Positions 27,024 to 35,011 of a DNA stretch of 64,000 nucleotides are shown here, in pieces. The first letter of the stretch is position 1. Each line of letters begins with the position of its first letter. A program made the position numbers and the translations under genes. Under the pieces are notes generated by a model. That model did not search any database. It was not told the DNA's origin and saw only the letters and a program-made list of their open reading frames with translations. The stretch is from Kushneria marisflavi (GTDB lineage Bacteria; Pseudomonadota; Gammaproteobacteria; Pseudomonadales; Halomonadaceae): positions 2,170,001 through 2,234,000 of the forward strand of contig NZ_CP021358.1 of assembly GCF_002157205.1 (NCBI RefSeq), in the 5' to 3' direction.

Positions 27024-28196
27024 TCATTGATCGCCCCAGCCATGCTGGCGGGCCAGAGAGAAGGCGTGATTGGCTGCGGGCACGCCGGCATAGGTCGCCA
27101 CATGCATCAGCACCTGGCGTAGTTCTTCGACGGTCACACCGGTGCGATGGGCAGTCTTCAGATGCAGACCAAGCTCGCCATCGCGACCCAGCGCGGCCAG
27201 AATCGCCAGCGTGATCATGCTGCGCTGGGTCACGCTAAGGGTCTCGTCCCCCCAGAGCTCGCCCCAGGCGGTGCGGGTGATCAGCGACTGAAAGGGCATA
27301 TCAAGATCGGTCGCCGCCGCCAGTGAACGGGCCACATGTTCAGGGCCCAGTACGCGTCGACGCACTTCAAGACCCGTCTCGAAGCCGATACCTTCCCCGG
27401 TAGGCCTCTCTGATGAGCGCAGGGCCTGGTGTAGATGTCGCGCCAGAACTTCGGGGGCCTCAACGGCCGGCACGTGGCCGATATCTTCCAGAAGCGTCAC
27501 CGGGGCATCATCCAGCAGACGTCCCAGCGCCTTCAGCGCGGCAGGGGGCGTGGCCACATCCTCCATACCTCCCAGCAGCGCCAGCGGAGGCAGTTTCTCT
27601 TCCAGATCGTCACGCGAGGTGGAGAAGTCGGCCAGCGCTTCGCACAGGCGGGCGTAGCTTTCCCCGTCGCTCCGGGCGAGTTGTGCCATCCAGCCCTCGA
27701 CAAGGTCGGGGCAGGTCGTACGTGTCGCGAGAGAAAACCAGCGAGGGGCAAGGGTGTCGGCCAGCGCCGCCAGTCCCTCGTGTCGGACGCGTTCTGCCCG
27801 CTCGTGCCAGTCCTGCGGGGTGGCGATCGTGGCGCCGGTACTGGTCAGCATCAGTCGCTTGAGACGCTGCGGGTGATACTGAAGCAGCGTCTGGCCGATG
27901 GCCGCGCCGATCGAGGTGCCCACGAAATAAAAGCGCTCGGCCCCGACGGCATCGGCCAATGCCACGGCGTCGTCGGCCAGTGTTTTCAGCGTGATGGCCT
28001 GCTGTATGGGCGCGCTGGCGCCATGGCCGGGCAGATCCCAGCTCAACAGGCGAAAATGAGGCAGCAGATGAGGCAGTAGCTCATCCCAGATGCCCTGATG
28101 CATGCCCAGAGGATGCGCCAGAATCAGAAGCGGTGCTGCTTCGGCACCGGTCAGTCGCCAGGCAATCCGGCGCTGATGCAGGGAAAGAAACCGCAT
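27024..28196 (-). CDS. pcaL: Fused 3-oxoadipate enol-lactonase / 4-carboxymuconolactone decarboxylase
   Basis: One 390-residue polypeptide carries two consecutive enzymes of the beta-ketoadipate pathway. Residues 1-255 are an alpha/beta-hydrolase (PcaD) with nucleophile Ser95 in 'GTSIG', oxyanion region 'HPLGMHQGIW' and a C-terminal catalytic His in 'DIGHVPAVE'. Residues about 265-390 are a carboxymuconolactone decarboxylase domain (PcaC) with 'RSMITLAILAALGRDGELGLH'. Fusions of this kind are known as PcaL in actinobacteria and occur in some proteobacteria. The ATG at 28196 has GAGG upstream. A 242-bp gap separates it from pcaB, so a separate promoter for pcaL-H-G-quiC is possible. Confidence 0.94.
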   Translation of the reverse strand: MRFLSLHQRRIAWRLTGAEAAPLLILAHPLGMHQGIWDELLPHLLPHFRLLSWDLPGHGASAPIQQAITLKTLADDAVALADAVGAERFYFVGTSIGAAIGQTLLQYHPQRLKRLMLTSTGATIATPQDWHERAERVRHEGLAALADTLAPRWFSLATRTTCPDLVEGWMAQLARSDGESYARLCEALADFSTSRDDLEEKLPPLALLGGMEDVATPPAALKALGRLLDDAPVTLLEDIGHVPAVEAPEVLARHLHQALRSSERPTGEGIGFETGLEVRRRVLGPEHVARSLAAATDLDMPFQSLITRTAWGELWGDETLSVTQRSMITLAILAALGRDGELGLHLKTAHRTGVTVEELRQVLMHVATYAGVPAANHAFSLARQHGWGDQ

Positions 28197-28438
28197 GGTG
28201 ACCTCGCTGAGAGAGCGTTGCGATGGCAACCGAAGCGCGTATTGATTGATGGAAGCCTGTTGGCATTCTGGTGGGGAGGGGGGCAAACAAGTGTGCTGAA
28301 GTGATTCTCGAGGCCGCGAATGAGCACACGTTAGACGATTGTTGCGCGCGGCAGGGATCGGAAAGTCTTACGACCCCTCAGGCACCGCGAATAAAGATGG
28401 CAGGCGTGATGTGCCAAAGTGTGGGGCTCGTGCCATGG

Positions 28439-29590
28439 CTATCGTCCCAGGTGGTCCAGCACCCGAGCGATCTGGTCATGAGCGCTGCCGAGCTGCGCTC
28501 TGGCATCCGATGAGTGCGTGGCGGCGAGATTGCGCGCCATGGCATCAATATGAACCTCCAGTCCCTCCAGGGTTATGGCCAGCTGGTCGAGGGCCCCTTC
28601 AAGCAGCTGCTGGGATTCGATCAGGGCGGCCCATTCGCTGTGCCACTCTCCAGCGGCACGCTCCAGTGGCTGGCTGGCGGCATGAAGGAAGGTGGTGACA
28701 TGACCGTGGATGCCACGACTGGCCGCACGGATCAGGGTGCAACGGACAGGATTGCGCTTGTGGGCCATCGACGATGAGCCCCCTACGCCTTCGCCGGCGG
28801 GTTCGGCAAGCTCCTGAAGCTCGCCTTGAGCCAGCAGGATGATATCGCCGGCAATCTTGTCGGCGGCAACGGCCAGTGCATCCAGCGCGGTCATCAGGGC
28901 ATGGATGGGTTGGCGGTTGGTGTGCCAGGGCAGCAGGGGCGCGCGCAGTCCCAGCCGTTGCGCCAGCGTCTCCATCAGGGGCAGCCCGCCCGGCAGGCCG
29001 CCATGAATGCCTACCGGGCCGCCAAACTGGACCGGCAGGCCTTTGATAGCGATGTCTGAAAGTCGCAGGCGTGCCTCGTCCAGTTGCAGCGCCCACTGCG
29101 CGGCACGCACGCCGAAGGTGGTCGGCAGCGCCTGCTGCATCAGGGTGCGACCAATCATCAGGGTGTCACCATGATGGCGCATCAGCTGCGCCAGAGCGTC
29201 CAGACTGCGCTCGACAAGCCCCAGCATCACTGGCAGTCGCTGTGCGCTGAGCTGCATCAGTGCGGTATCCAGCACATCCTGGCTGGTGGCGCCATGGTGA
29301 TACCACTGTCTCAGTGACTCAGGCAGCGCGGCCTTCGCCTGCTGCACAAACGGGATGGCGGCATTGCCGCCCAGTGCGGTATCCGTCTCGAGCGCGACGG
29401 CATCGAAGACCTCGGGCGTCAAATGATGTGCCATGGCCAGGTACGTGCCCGCCGGCAGGATACCGTGTTGCTCTTCGCTATCCGCCAGCGCCAGCTCAAA
29501 GGCCAACATGGCCCTGATCAGCGCCGGGGTGGTGAAGTGCTCAAGCGCTGCCCTGCTCATGAAGGGATGCTGTAAAAGCTCGCGTGACAT
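28439..29590 (-). CDS. pcaB: 3-Carboxy-cis,cis-muconate cycloisomerase
   Basis: Fumarase/aspartase-superfamily enzyme of 383 residues that lactonises 3-carboxy-cis,cis-muconate to 4-carboxymuconolactone. The superfamily signature is GSSSMAHKRNP, and the His-containing 'HHGATSQDVLDTA' region is present. It is somewhat shorter than the common 450-residue form, lacking most of a C-terminal domain, as in many proteobacterial PcaB proteins. The ATG at 29590 has a strong GGAGG site. It follows a lipoprotein gene by only 25 bp, so it may be read from an upstream promoter, and it precedes the rest of the pca genes by a 242-bp gap. Confidence 0.94.
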   Translation of the reverse strand: MSRELLQHPFMSRAALEHFTTPALIRAMLAFELALADSEEQHGILPAGTYLAMAHHLTPEVFDAVALETDTALGGNAAIPFVQQAKAALPESLRQWYHHGATSQDVLDTALMQLSAQRLPVMLGLVERSLDALAQLMRHHGDTLMIGRTLMQQALPTTFGVRAAQWALQLDEARLRLSDIAIKGLPVQFGGPVGIHGGLPGGLPLMETLAQRLGLRAPLLPWHTNRQPIHALMTALDALAVAADKIAGDIILLAQGELQELAEPAGEGVGGSSSMAHKRNPVRCTLIRAASRGIHGHVTTFLHAASQPLERAAGEWHSEWAALIESQQLLEGALDQLAITLEGLEVHIDAMARNLAATHSSDARAQLGSAHDQIARVLDHLGR

Positions 29591-29615
29591 GACACCTCCG
29601 GCCGTTGTGACCGGC

Positions 29616-30527
29616 TCAGTGGGCCGACTGAGCCGATGGGGTATCAGTGGCGGGGATGAAGCGCGGCTTTAGAATATCGCTCAAGGCGCTATAGGGAATG
29701 GTCAGCGTGGGCTGGCCGATGGCATAGGGCCCGAGCGTGTAGGCGTCGTAGGTAACGGCCATGCTGTCCTCAAGCGGTGCGGCGTTGTCACTGGATGAGA
29801 ACGGCCAGTTGAGGGGGTCCAGCGTCCTGCCCGCGTCGCTGTTGTTCTGCCAGTCCTGCCAGGCGTTTTTCAGCGCCGCCTCGAAGGCGGGCTGTTGCCC
29901 TTCCTTGAGCATGTCATCGAGTGTCACGACCTGATGGGTCCTTTCATCGATCACCATATAGTGGGTGCCCGGCATGCCGTGGGCGCCACCGGTCATCACA
30001 TAGCTTTGCAGTTCGAGTACCAGCAGATCATCGTGCCGGCTGATCTCCTTTGCTTCCAGCGTTGAGCTATAGGGCCGGGGATTGTCCGAGTCCTGATTGG
30101 CCTGAGCGCTTTGATCGAAGAAGTTGTCGGCATAGGCCTCCACGGTGGTGGGGAGGGCATCCTCTGGCACGACCGAATCGCTGATCGGACTGCCCATCCG
30201 AATCAGGCGCCGTTCGATATCGCTGGAAAGCGCCGGGTCGCTGTCAAACTGGACCATGCGCACCTCAACGCTGGCACATTGATCGCCCTGGCAGTTCGGG
30301 TCGGTGATCGTACGATCAACGAAGGTGGGGGAAAGGCCCTTCTGTTGATCCTGATTCTGCTGACCCTGCGGGTCCTGAGCCCCGGTAGCCTCCGTCGTCG
30401 AGGACCCGCTGTCCTGGGTGCTGGTCTGACTGTCGGCATGTGGGTCATTCTTGGCCTGATCGCAGGCGGCCAGGGTCAGTAGCAGGGCCGGCACCGCCAG
30501 CCACCGATAGCGTGTAGGGTCGATCAT
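29616..30527 (-). CDS. DUF3298/RsiV-like lipoprotein
   Basis: Predicted outer- or inner-membrane lipoprotein of 303 residues. The signal sequence ends in a lipobox LAAC with Cys22. A low-complexity Gln/Ser/Thr/Asp linker follows to about residue 80, and then a DUF4163/DUF3298-type domain with 'YVMTGGAHGMPGTHYMVID' and 'VVTLDDML', the hallmark found in the anti-sigma factor RsiV and in many proteins of unknown role. In RsiV this domain binds lysozyme; whether this protein does is unknown. The ATG at 30527 follows GAGAG. It lies 43 bp after an NlpC/P60 lipoprotein gene, suggesting a cell-envelope role for the pair. Confidence 0.82.
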   Translation of the reverse strand: MIDPTRYRWLAVPALLLTLAACDQAKNDPHADSQTSTQDSGSSTTEATGAQDPQGQQNQDQQKGLSPTFVDRTITDPNCQGDQCASVEVRMVQFDSDPALSSDIERRLIRMGSPISDSVVPEDALPTTVEAYADNFFDQSAQANQDSDNPRPYSSTLEAKEISRHDDLLVLELQSYVMTGGAHGMPGTHYMVIDERTHQVVTLDDMLKEGQQPAFEAALKNAWQDWQNNSDAGRTLDPLNWPFSSSDNAAPLEDSMAVTYDAYTLGPYAIGQPTLTIPYSALSDILKPRFIPATDTPSAQSAH

Positions 30528-30570
30528 TGAGGGCTCTCTTTCGTGACAGGTGGGTAAGGGGTCGGCCCGT

Positions 30571-31092
30571 TCAGGGGGCCGGTGCCGCCGCGCCGCGATA
30601 GTGGCTGCGCCAGTAGCGGTTGCCCAGCTGGGCAATGCTGACCTGACGACCGCTGCCAGGGGCATGAATCATTTGATTGTTACCCATGTAGATGCCGACA
30701 TGGCTGACTCGGTTCCCTGAGCCGAAAAACATCAGATCGCCCGGACGGGCGCGGTCGATGCGCTCGAGCGCGTCAAACTGCTGCTGGGAGGTCCGCGGGA
30801 TCTCGATGCCCGCTGCCAGAAGGCTGGTCTGGGTCAGGCCACTGCAGTCCAGCCCCGAAGGGGTGGTGCCGCCATAGCGATAGGGTGTCCCCAGCGCGTC
30901 ACGGGCATGGTTCATCACCAGCACGCGCTCGATCGAGAGATCCTGCTGTTCGGAAATGGGCCCCATGTCACTGGTCTGCATTTCCGGGTTACCGGCGCAG
31001 CCGGCCAGCCACAAAAGCGTCATCAGCAGAAAGATCTCGCGCAGGCGCCGGGCGGGGCGCAGAGGCAGGCTTGAAGCAGCGAACAGTGACAT
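30571..31092 (-). CDS. NlpC/P60-family lipoprotein peptidase
   Basis: Cell-wall endopeptidase of the C40 family, 173 residues, similar in layout to E. coli Spr/MepS and NlpC. The N-terminus has a signal sequence and lipobox LAGC (Cys32). The catalytic triad is Cys83 in 'GLDCSG', His131 in 'VSHVGIY' and His143 in 'MIHAPGSG'. It should cleave peptidoglycan stem-peptide bonds in the periplasm while anchored to a membrane. It is followed 43 bp later by the DUF3298 lipoprotein gene. Confidence 0.92.
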   Translation of the reverse strand: MSLFAASSLPLRPARRLREIFLLMTLLWLAGCAGNPEMQTSDMGPISEQQDLSIERVLVMNHARDALGTPYRYGGTTPSGLDCSGLTQTSLLAAGIEIPRTSQQQFDALERIDRARPGDLMFFGSGNRVSHVGIYMGNNQMIHAPGSGRQVSIAQLGNRYWRSHYRGAAAPAP

Positions 31093-31234
31093 GAGCAGGT
31101 TTCCGATCGGCAGCAGGTCTTGCGATATTAACCGCGAGCGTTATGCGTTTTCGAGCCCTGCCTGACGCGGAGGTTTGCCGACGCTGAAGGTGCGCCAGGA
31201 TGCCAGGGCATGTTCGAGGCTGATCCGTAGGCAT

Positions 31235-31268
31235 AAAAAACCCCGACGGCAGGCCGAAACCGTCGGGG
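31235..31268 (-). terminator. Intrinsic terminator after ompW
   Basis: On the minus strand, a nine-pair perfect stem CCCCGACGG/CCGTCGGGG with a 10-nt loop is followed by six T. It lies 55-90 bp beyond the ompW stop and isolates ompW from the nlpC-type gene downstream. Confidence 0.92.
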
Positions 31269-31323
31269 CAGCACCGGTCGAGAGTGCGGTGCAAAAGGGT
31301 ACTGATCGTTGAAACCCGGCGGA

Positions 31324-31971
31324 TTAGAAGCGGTAGCTGATGCCGCTCATGATGACGACCGGGTCGATGTCCAGATGTGTCTTGTAGGTTTCACCTCCGG
31401 CACTGGCCGTCACGTTGGAATCGATATCCAGATACCAGGCGGCGGCATTCAGAGCCCAGTGATCATTGAGCACGAGATCCACACCGACCTGACCGGCCCA
31501 CCCCCAGGAGTTCTCCATGTCCATGCTGGCGCCCTCGATATCGACGTTTTCCGCCGAGAATCGGGTGTAGTTGATACCGGCGCCGACATAGGGCTGTACG
31601 CGGGCATCGGTGCCGCCCAGCGGATAATACTGCAGGGTCAGCGTCGGGGGCAGGTGCTTGACCGAGCCGCCGTGATCGCCGTCCAGATTGAAATCATGCT
31701 TGAAGCGCTGCGCGGCCAGCAGCTCTACACCCCACTTGTCGAGGAAACGATAGCCGAAGGTGATCGCAAAACCACGACCATCCTTGACGTCGACCTTGTC
31801 CACTCCCAGTGAATCGTAATCACCGTTGTCGTCTTTTGGCGAAACCTTGGCAAGGCCGGCGCGGGTGAAGAAATCGCCCTGACCGTAAGTGGATTCAGCA
31901 GCCTGGGCAGTTGTACCCACGGTTACCCCGAGTGCCAGAGCGGCAATGGAAATAAGCGGCAGCGCGCGCAT
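31324..31971 (-). CDS. ompW: OmpW-family outer-membrane protein
   Basis: Eight-stranded outer-membrane beta-barrel of 215 residues. It has a signal peptide (cleavage after AQA near residue 23), the family segments 'LPPTLTLQYYPLGG' and 'YVGAGINYTRF', and a C-terminal phenylalanine ('SGISYRF') for Bam-dependent insertion. OmpW proteins form a narrow hydrophobic channel and are linked to small hydrophobic compounds, osmotic stress and the oxic/anoxic shift. The ATG at 31971 has AGGGGA upstream and matches the signal-peptide start. An FNR-like site and a plausible -10 element lie upstream. Confidence 0.94.
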   Translation of the reverse strand: MRALPLISIAALALGVTVGTTAQAAESTYGQGDFFTRAGLAKVSPKDDNGDYDSLGVDKVDVKDGRGFAITFGYRFLDKWGVELLAAQRFKHDFNLDGDHGGSVKHLPPTLTLQYYPLGGTDARVQPYVGAGINYTRFSAENVDIEGASMDMENSWGWAGQVGVDLVLNDHWALNAAAWYLDIDSNVTASAGGETYKTHLDIDPVVIMSGISYRF

Positions 31972-32067
31972 GTGTCTGGTTCCCCTGAACAGGTTTTTTC
32001 TGAAGTGGTTCGGGCTCCCCTTCAAGGCGTGATGCGCCTGACCCGATCCCTTTAAATGCCTGACATC

Positions 32068-32073
32068 ATTGTG
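32068..32073 (-). promoter_or_regulatory. Candidate -10 element of ompW
   Basis: Minus-strand CACAAT (four of six matches to TATAAT) preceded by TGG. It predicts a start of transcription near 32061, 90 nt before the ompW ATG, and places the FNR-like site centre at -41.5, the class II activator position. Confidence 0.35.
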
Positions 32074-32095
32074 CCAGGCGAACGCTGTTCATTTA

Positions 32096-32109
32096 TTGAC
32101 GCACGTCAA
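32096..32109. promoter_or_regulatory. FNR/ANR-type palindrome upstream of ompW
   Basis: TTGAC-GCAC-GTCAA is a perfect palindrome with the TTGAn-N4-nTCAA layout of the FNR/ANR/DNR site (consensus TTGAT-N4-ATCAA). The intergenic region serves only ompW, because the atoE gene on the far side ends here. FNR control of ompW is known in enterobacteria. Confidence 0.55.
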
Positions 32110-32223
32110 ATCCATTGAAAGAGATCTGATAACGCTGCATATACCGGTTGAAGATGAACTCATACGGTAAAGGCCATCCATGTCGCGCTACTGATGCGGT
32201 ACCTCGATGATTCGTGTGATCAC

Positions 32224-33546
32224 TTAACCCAACAGGGCCAGTGCGGCAAACATGCCCCCGATGGCCAGCCCCGAGATGACCAGCCAGATGATCAGATAGC
32301 CCATGATGTCGCGTGCTGAAAGTCCCGCCACGCCCAGCAGCGGCAGGGCCCAGAACGGCTGAATCTGGTTGGTCCAGCCATCGCCCCAGGTAAAGGCCAT
32401 GATGGTCTGGGCCGGGTCGGCGCCGATGGCGGCGGCGGCCTCCATCATGATCGGTCCCTGAATGGCCCATTGACCGCCACCGGAGGGGATGAAGAAGTTG
32501 ACGATGCCGGCGCACAGAAAGGTCAGGATCGGAAACGTGGCAGGCGTGGCGAGCGAGATGACGGCCTCTGAAAAGTACATGACCAGTCCCGAACCGGTCA
32601 TCATGCCCGCGATGCCGGCATACAGCGGGAACTGCACGATGATGCCGCTGGCCGCACGAACCCCCTTTTCCGCGGCGCCCAGATAGGCCTTCGGGCTTCG
32701 ATGCAGTAAAAGCCCCAGTGCCAGAAAGAAAATGATGACGGTGTTGAGGTCGATGTTAAGGCCATTGGTGGTGGCCTGAGCGATCAGATACAGGATGGCC
32801 ATCGCCCCCAGAAACAGGGTTGGCAGCCGGCTGTGTTCAATGCGATCGGAAGGCGTACCGTCGTGGGTGGCTGGCGATTCGGCGGGTTCCGAGGCGGTCT
32901 GATCGGTCATCTGCAGGGTGATGATGTGCTCGGGCTGTTTCTGGCGGGCGAAAAAGGCCAGCAGCAGCGCCAGCAACAAAAGGGTCAATGCGATGTTCCA
33001 GCCGGAATAAAGCGTCTGCGACACCGGCACAATACCGATCGCGTCCTCCATGAAGTGCCCGGGCGTGGCAATCACCAGTGGAATCGATGATGACGGGCCT
33101 CGCACCAGCTCCCCCCCATAGGCGGCCGCCACCAGCAGCGGGAAATGGATACCCTTGACCCGATGCCCCATCTCGCGCGCCAGAATGGCGCCTGCCACCA
33201 TGCCGAAGCCCCAGTTGAGGTAGTAGCAGACAAAGCTGACCACGATGGTCAGCAAAATGGCCTGACGTGGCGAGCCGGCTCGCCGGGTCAGGCCGGACAG
33301 CGCGGTCTGGACCACTGGCGTCAGGGCCAGCACATAGCCGGTCAACAGCACCAGCGTCATCTGCATACCGAAGGTGAACAGTCTGGAAAAGCCATCTCCC
33401 CAGTACGTCACCATCTCGATGGGGGATTGCCGGGTAATACCCATGCCAAGGGCGAACACGATGGCCGTCAGCATGACGGCCAGCATAAAGGCACTGGGCA
33501 GATAACGCTGGACGATGCGAACCGAGACGTTGGTGATGGCTTCCAT
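32224..33546 (-). CDS. atoE: AtoE-type short-chain fatty acid transporter
   Basis: Inner-membrane carrier of the TIGR00366/AtoE family (440 residues, about twelve hydrophobic segments), which takes up short-chain fatty acids such as butyrate and acetoacetate. Typical blocks are 'YWGDGFSRLFTFGMQMTLVLLTGY', 'PSGGGQWAIQGP' and 'TWGDGWTNQIQPFWALPLL'. The ATG at 33546 is preferred because AGGGAAG lies at correct spacing; the ATG at 33561 lacks a ribosome site. No acetoacetyl-CoA transferase genes lie beside it, so its transport substrate is inferred only from the family. A second AtoE-type gene is at 59-60.5 kb. Confidence 0.9.
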   Translation of the reverse strand: MEAITNVSVRIVQRYLPSAFMLAVMLTAIVFALGMGITRQSPIEMVTYWGDGFSRLFTFGMQMTLVLLTGYVLALTPVVQTALSGLTRRAGSPRQAILLTIVVSFVCYYLNWGFGMVAGAILAREMGHRVKGIHFPLLVAAAYGGELVRGPSSSIPLVIATPGHFMEDAIGIVPVSQTLYSGWNIALTLLLLALLLAFFARQKQPEHIITLQMTDQTASEPAESPATHDGTPSDRIEHSRLPTLFLGAMAILYLIAQATTNGLNIDLNTVIIFFLALGLLLHRSPKAYLGAAEKGVRAASGIIVQFPLYAGIAGMMTGSGLVMYFSEAVISLATPATFPILTFLCAGIVNFFIPSGGGQWAIQGPIMMEAAAAIGADPAQTIMAFTWGDGWTNQIQPFWALPLLGVAGLSARDIMGYLIIWLVISGLAIGGMFAALALLG

Positions 33547-33868
33547 GGCGCTTCCCTGCATTCCATCGTTTGAGAGGTTGGAACTGCCTGAGCCGTGGTA
33601 ACGTCAGGCCGGCATTTTCCAGAGAGCAACCTGCTGTTGTCATGCGTTGGAGTGGCAGGAAACCCGCGCCCGAGTGTACGGCGAGGGTATGATCGAACAT
33701 CGTGCTGGAGTGGGCGGGAGGCTTGCATGAACCTGAGGTTCGTGCAGCAGCCAATTGTTGACAGCGAGACTGCCCCAGCTGTTTCGCTGGACGAAAGGAC
33801 GGTTTCACGCCAGGGTCAGGACGTACGGATCGATTGATCCCTGAATCACTGCATCAACAGGACAGACC
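33547..33868. other. 322-bp divergent region between atoE and the M42 peptidase gene
   Basis: Divergent promoter region. It contains TATGAT at 33688-33693, which could be a -10 element, and a possible 36-codon reading frame at 33727-33837 described separately. No known RNA motif was recognised. Confidence 0.5.
33727..33837 (+). CDS. Possible small protein or leader peptide (36 aa)
   Basis: Short frame beginning ATG with an unusually good ribosome site (GGGAG, six bases before the start) and ending TGA 31 bp before the M42 peptidase gene. The peptide is polar and acidic to neutral, with no signal sequence or membrane segment, and I do not recognise it. It may be a leader peptide, a short protein, or chance. 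The TATGAT at 33688 lies at a suitable distance to be its promoter. Confidence 0.3.
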   Translation: MNLRFVQQPIVDSETAPAVSLDERTVSRQGQDVRID

Positions 33869-34966
33869 ATGAGTGACAACACCCCGCTTTTGAACGACCA
33901 GTCGCTGGACTTTCTCGAACGCTATCTCAACAACGCCTCGCCCACCGGCTACGAGTGGGAAGGTCAGAAACTGTGGATGGACTACCTGCGCCCATGGGTC
34001 GATGAGTTCTTCACCGACACCTACGGCACGGCGGTCGGCGTGATCAATCCCGATGCCGACTACAAGGTGGTCATCGAAGGCCATGCTGACGAGATCAGCT
34101 GGTATGTGAACTACATCTCCGATGAGGGGCTGCTCTATGTGATTCGCAACGGCGGCAGCGACCACCAGATCGCACCGTCCAAACGGGTCAACATCCATAC
34201 GAAAAACGGCATCGTCGAAGGCGTGTTCGGCTGGCCGGCGATCCATACCCGCCGCAGCCCCGGCAGCGAAGAGCAGGCGCCCAAGCCGGACAACATCTTT
34301 ATTGATGTGGGTTGTGACAACAAGGAGGAGGTCGAAAAGCTCGGCGTCCATGTGGGCTGTGTGATCACCTACCCGGACACCTTCAGCATCCTCAACGGCA
34401 ACAAGTTCGTCTGCCGCGCGCTGGATAACCGCGTGGGCGGGTTCATGATTGCCGAGGTGGCGCGTCTTCTCAAGGAGAACGGCAAGACGCTCGATTTCGG
34501 TCTCTATATCGTCAACTCGGTTCAGGAAGAAGTCGGCCTGCGCGGCGCGCAAATGATCGCCGAGCGCATTCGCCCGGACGTGGCGATCGTCACGGACGTG
34601 ACCCACGACACCCACACGCCGATGATTGATCCCAAGAAGGAAGGCAGCAACAAGATGGGTGCCGGCCCCGTGATTGCCTGGGCCCCGGCGGTGCAGAACC
34701 GCCTGCGCGAGCGGATTCTGGACGTGGCCGAGAAGGGCAACATCCCCTTCCAGCGGGTCGCCAAGTCGCGTGCCACCGGCACCGACACCGATTCCTTTGC
34801 CTACAGCAATACCGGTGTGGCCTCGGCGCTGATCTCGCTGCCGCTGCGCTACATGCACACCACCGTCGAGATGGTGCAGCGCGAGGACGTCGAAAACGTC
34901 ATTCGTTTGATCTACGAGACGCTTTTGAACATCAAAAAGGGCGAGACGTTCAGCTATTTTGACTAG
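33869..34966 (+). CDS. M42-family metallopeptidase (aminopeptidase)
   Basis: Di-zinc aminopeptidase of the M42 (FrvX/PepA-like) family, 365 residues. Metal and catalytic residues are visible: His72 and Asp74 in 'EGHADEISW', Asp186 in 'ALDNRVGG', the catalytic/ligand pair Glu220-Glu221 in 'QEEVGLRG', Asp243 in 'TDVTHDTHTP', and a late His in 'RYMHTTVEM'. Family members form large tetrahedral assemblies that trim peptides in the cytoplasm. There is no signal peptide. The ATG at 33869 is preceded by CAGGAC. A strong terminator follows. Confidence 0.93.
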   Translation: MSDNTPLLNDQSLDFLERYLNNASPTGYEWEGQKLWMDYLRPWVDEFFTDTYGTAVGVINPDADYKVVIEGHADEISWYVNYISDEGLLYVIRNGGSDHQIAPSKRVNIHTKNGIVEGVFGWPAIHTRRSPGSEEQAPKPDNIFIDVGCDNKEEVEKLGVHVGCVITYPDTFSILNGNKFVCRALDNRVGGFMIAEVARLLKENGKTLDFGLYIVNSVQEEVGLRGAQMIAERIRPDVAIVTDVTHDTHTPMIDPKKEGSNKMGAGPVIAWAPAVQNRLRERILDVAEKGNIPFQRVAKSRATGTDTDSFAYSNTGVASALISLPLRYMHTTVEMVQREDVENVIRLIYETLLNIKKGETFSYFD

Positions 34967-34982
34967 CGATTACTGCCTGGCT

Positions 34983-35011
34983 ATCCGGCGCCCAGAGCGC
35001 CGGATTTTTTT
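34983..35011 (+). terminator. Intrinsic terminator after the M42 peptidase gene
   Basis: Eight- to nine-pair stem TCCGGCGC/GCGCCGGA with a 5-nt loop followed by seven T. The T-run overlaps the stop codon of the convergent LysE-type gene. Confidence 0.92.
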
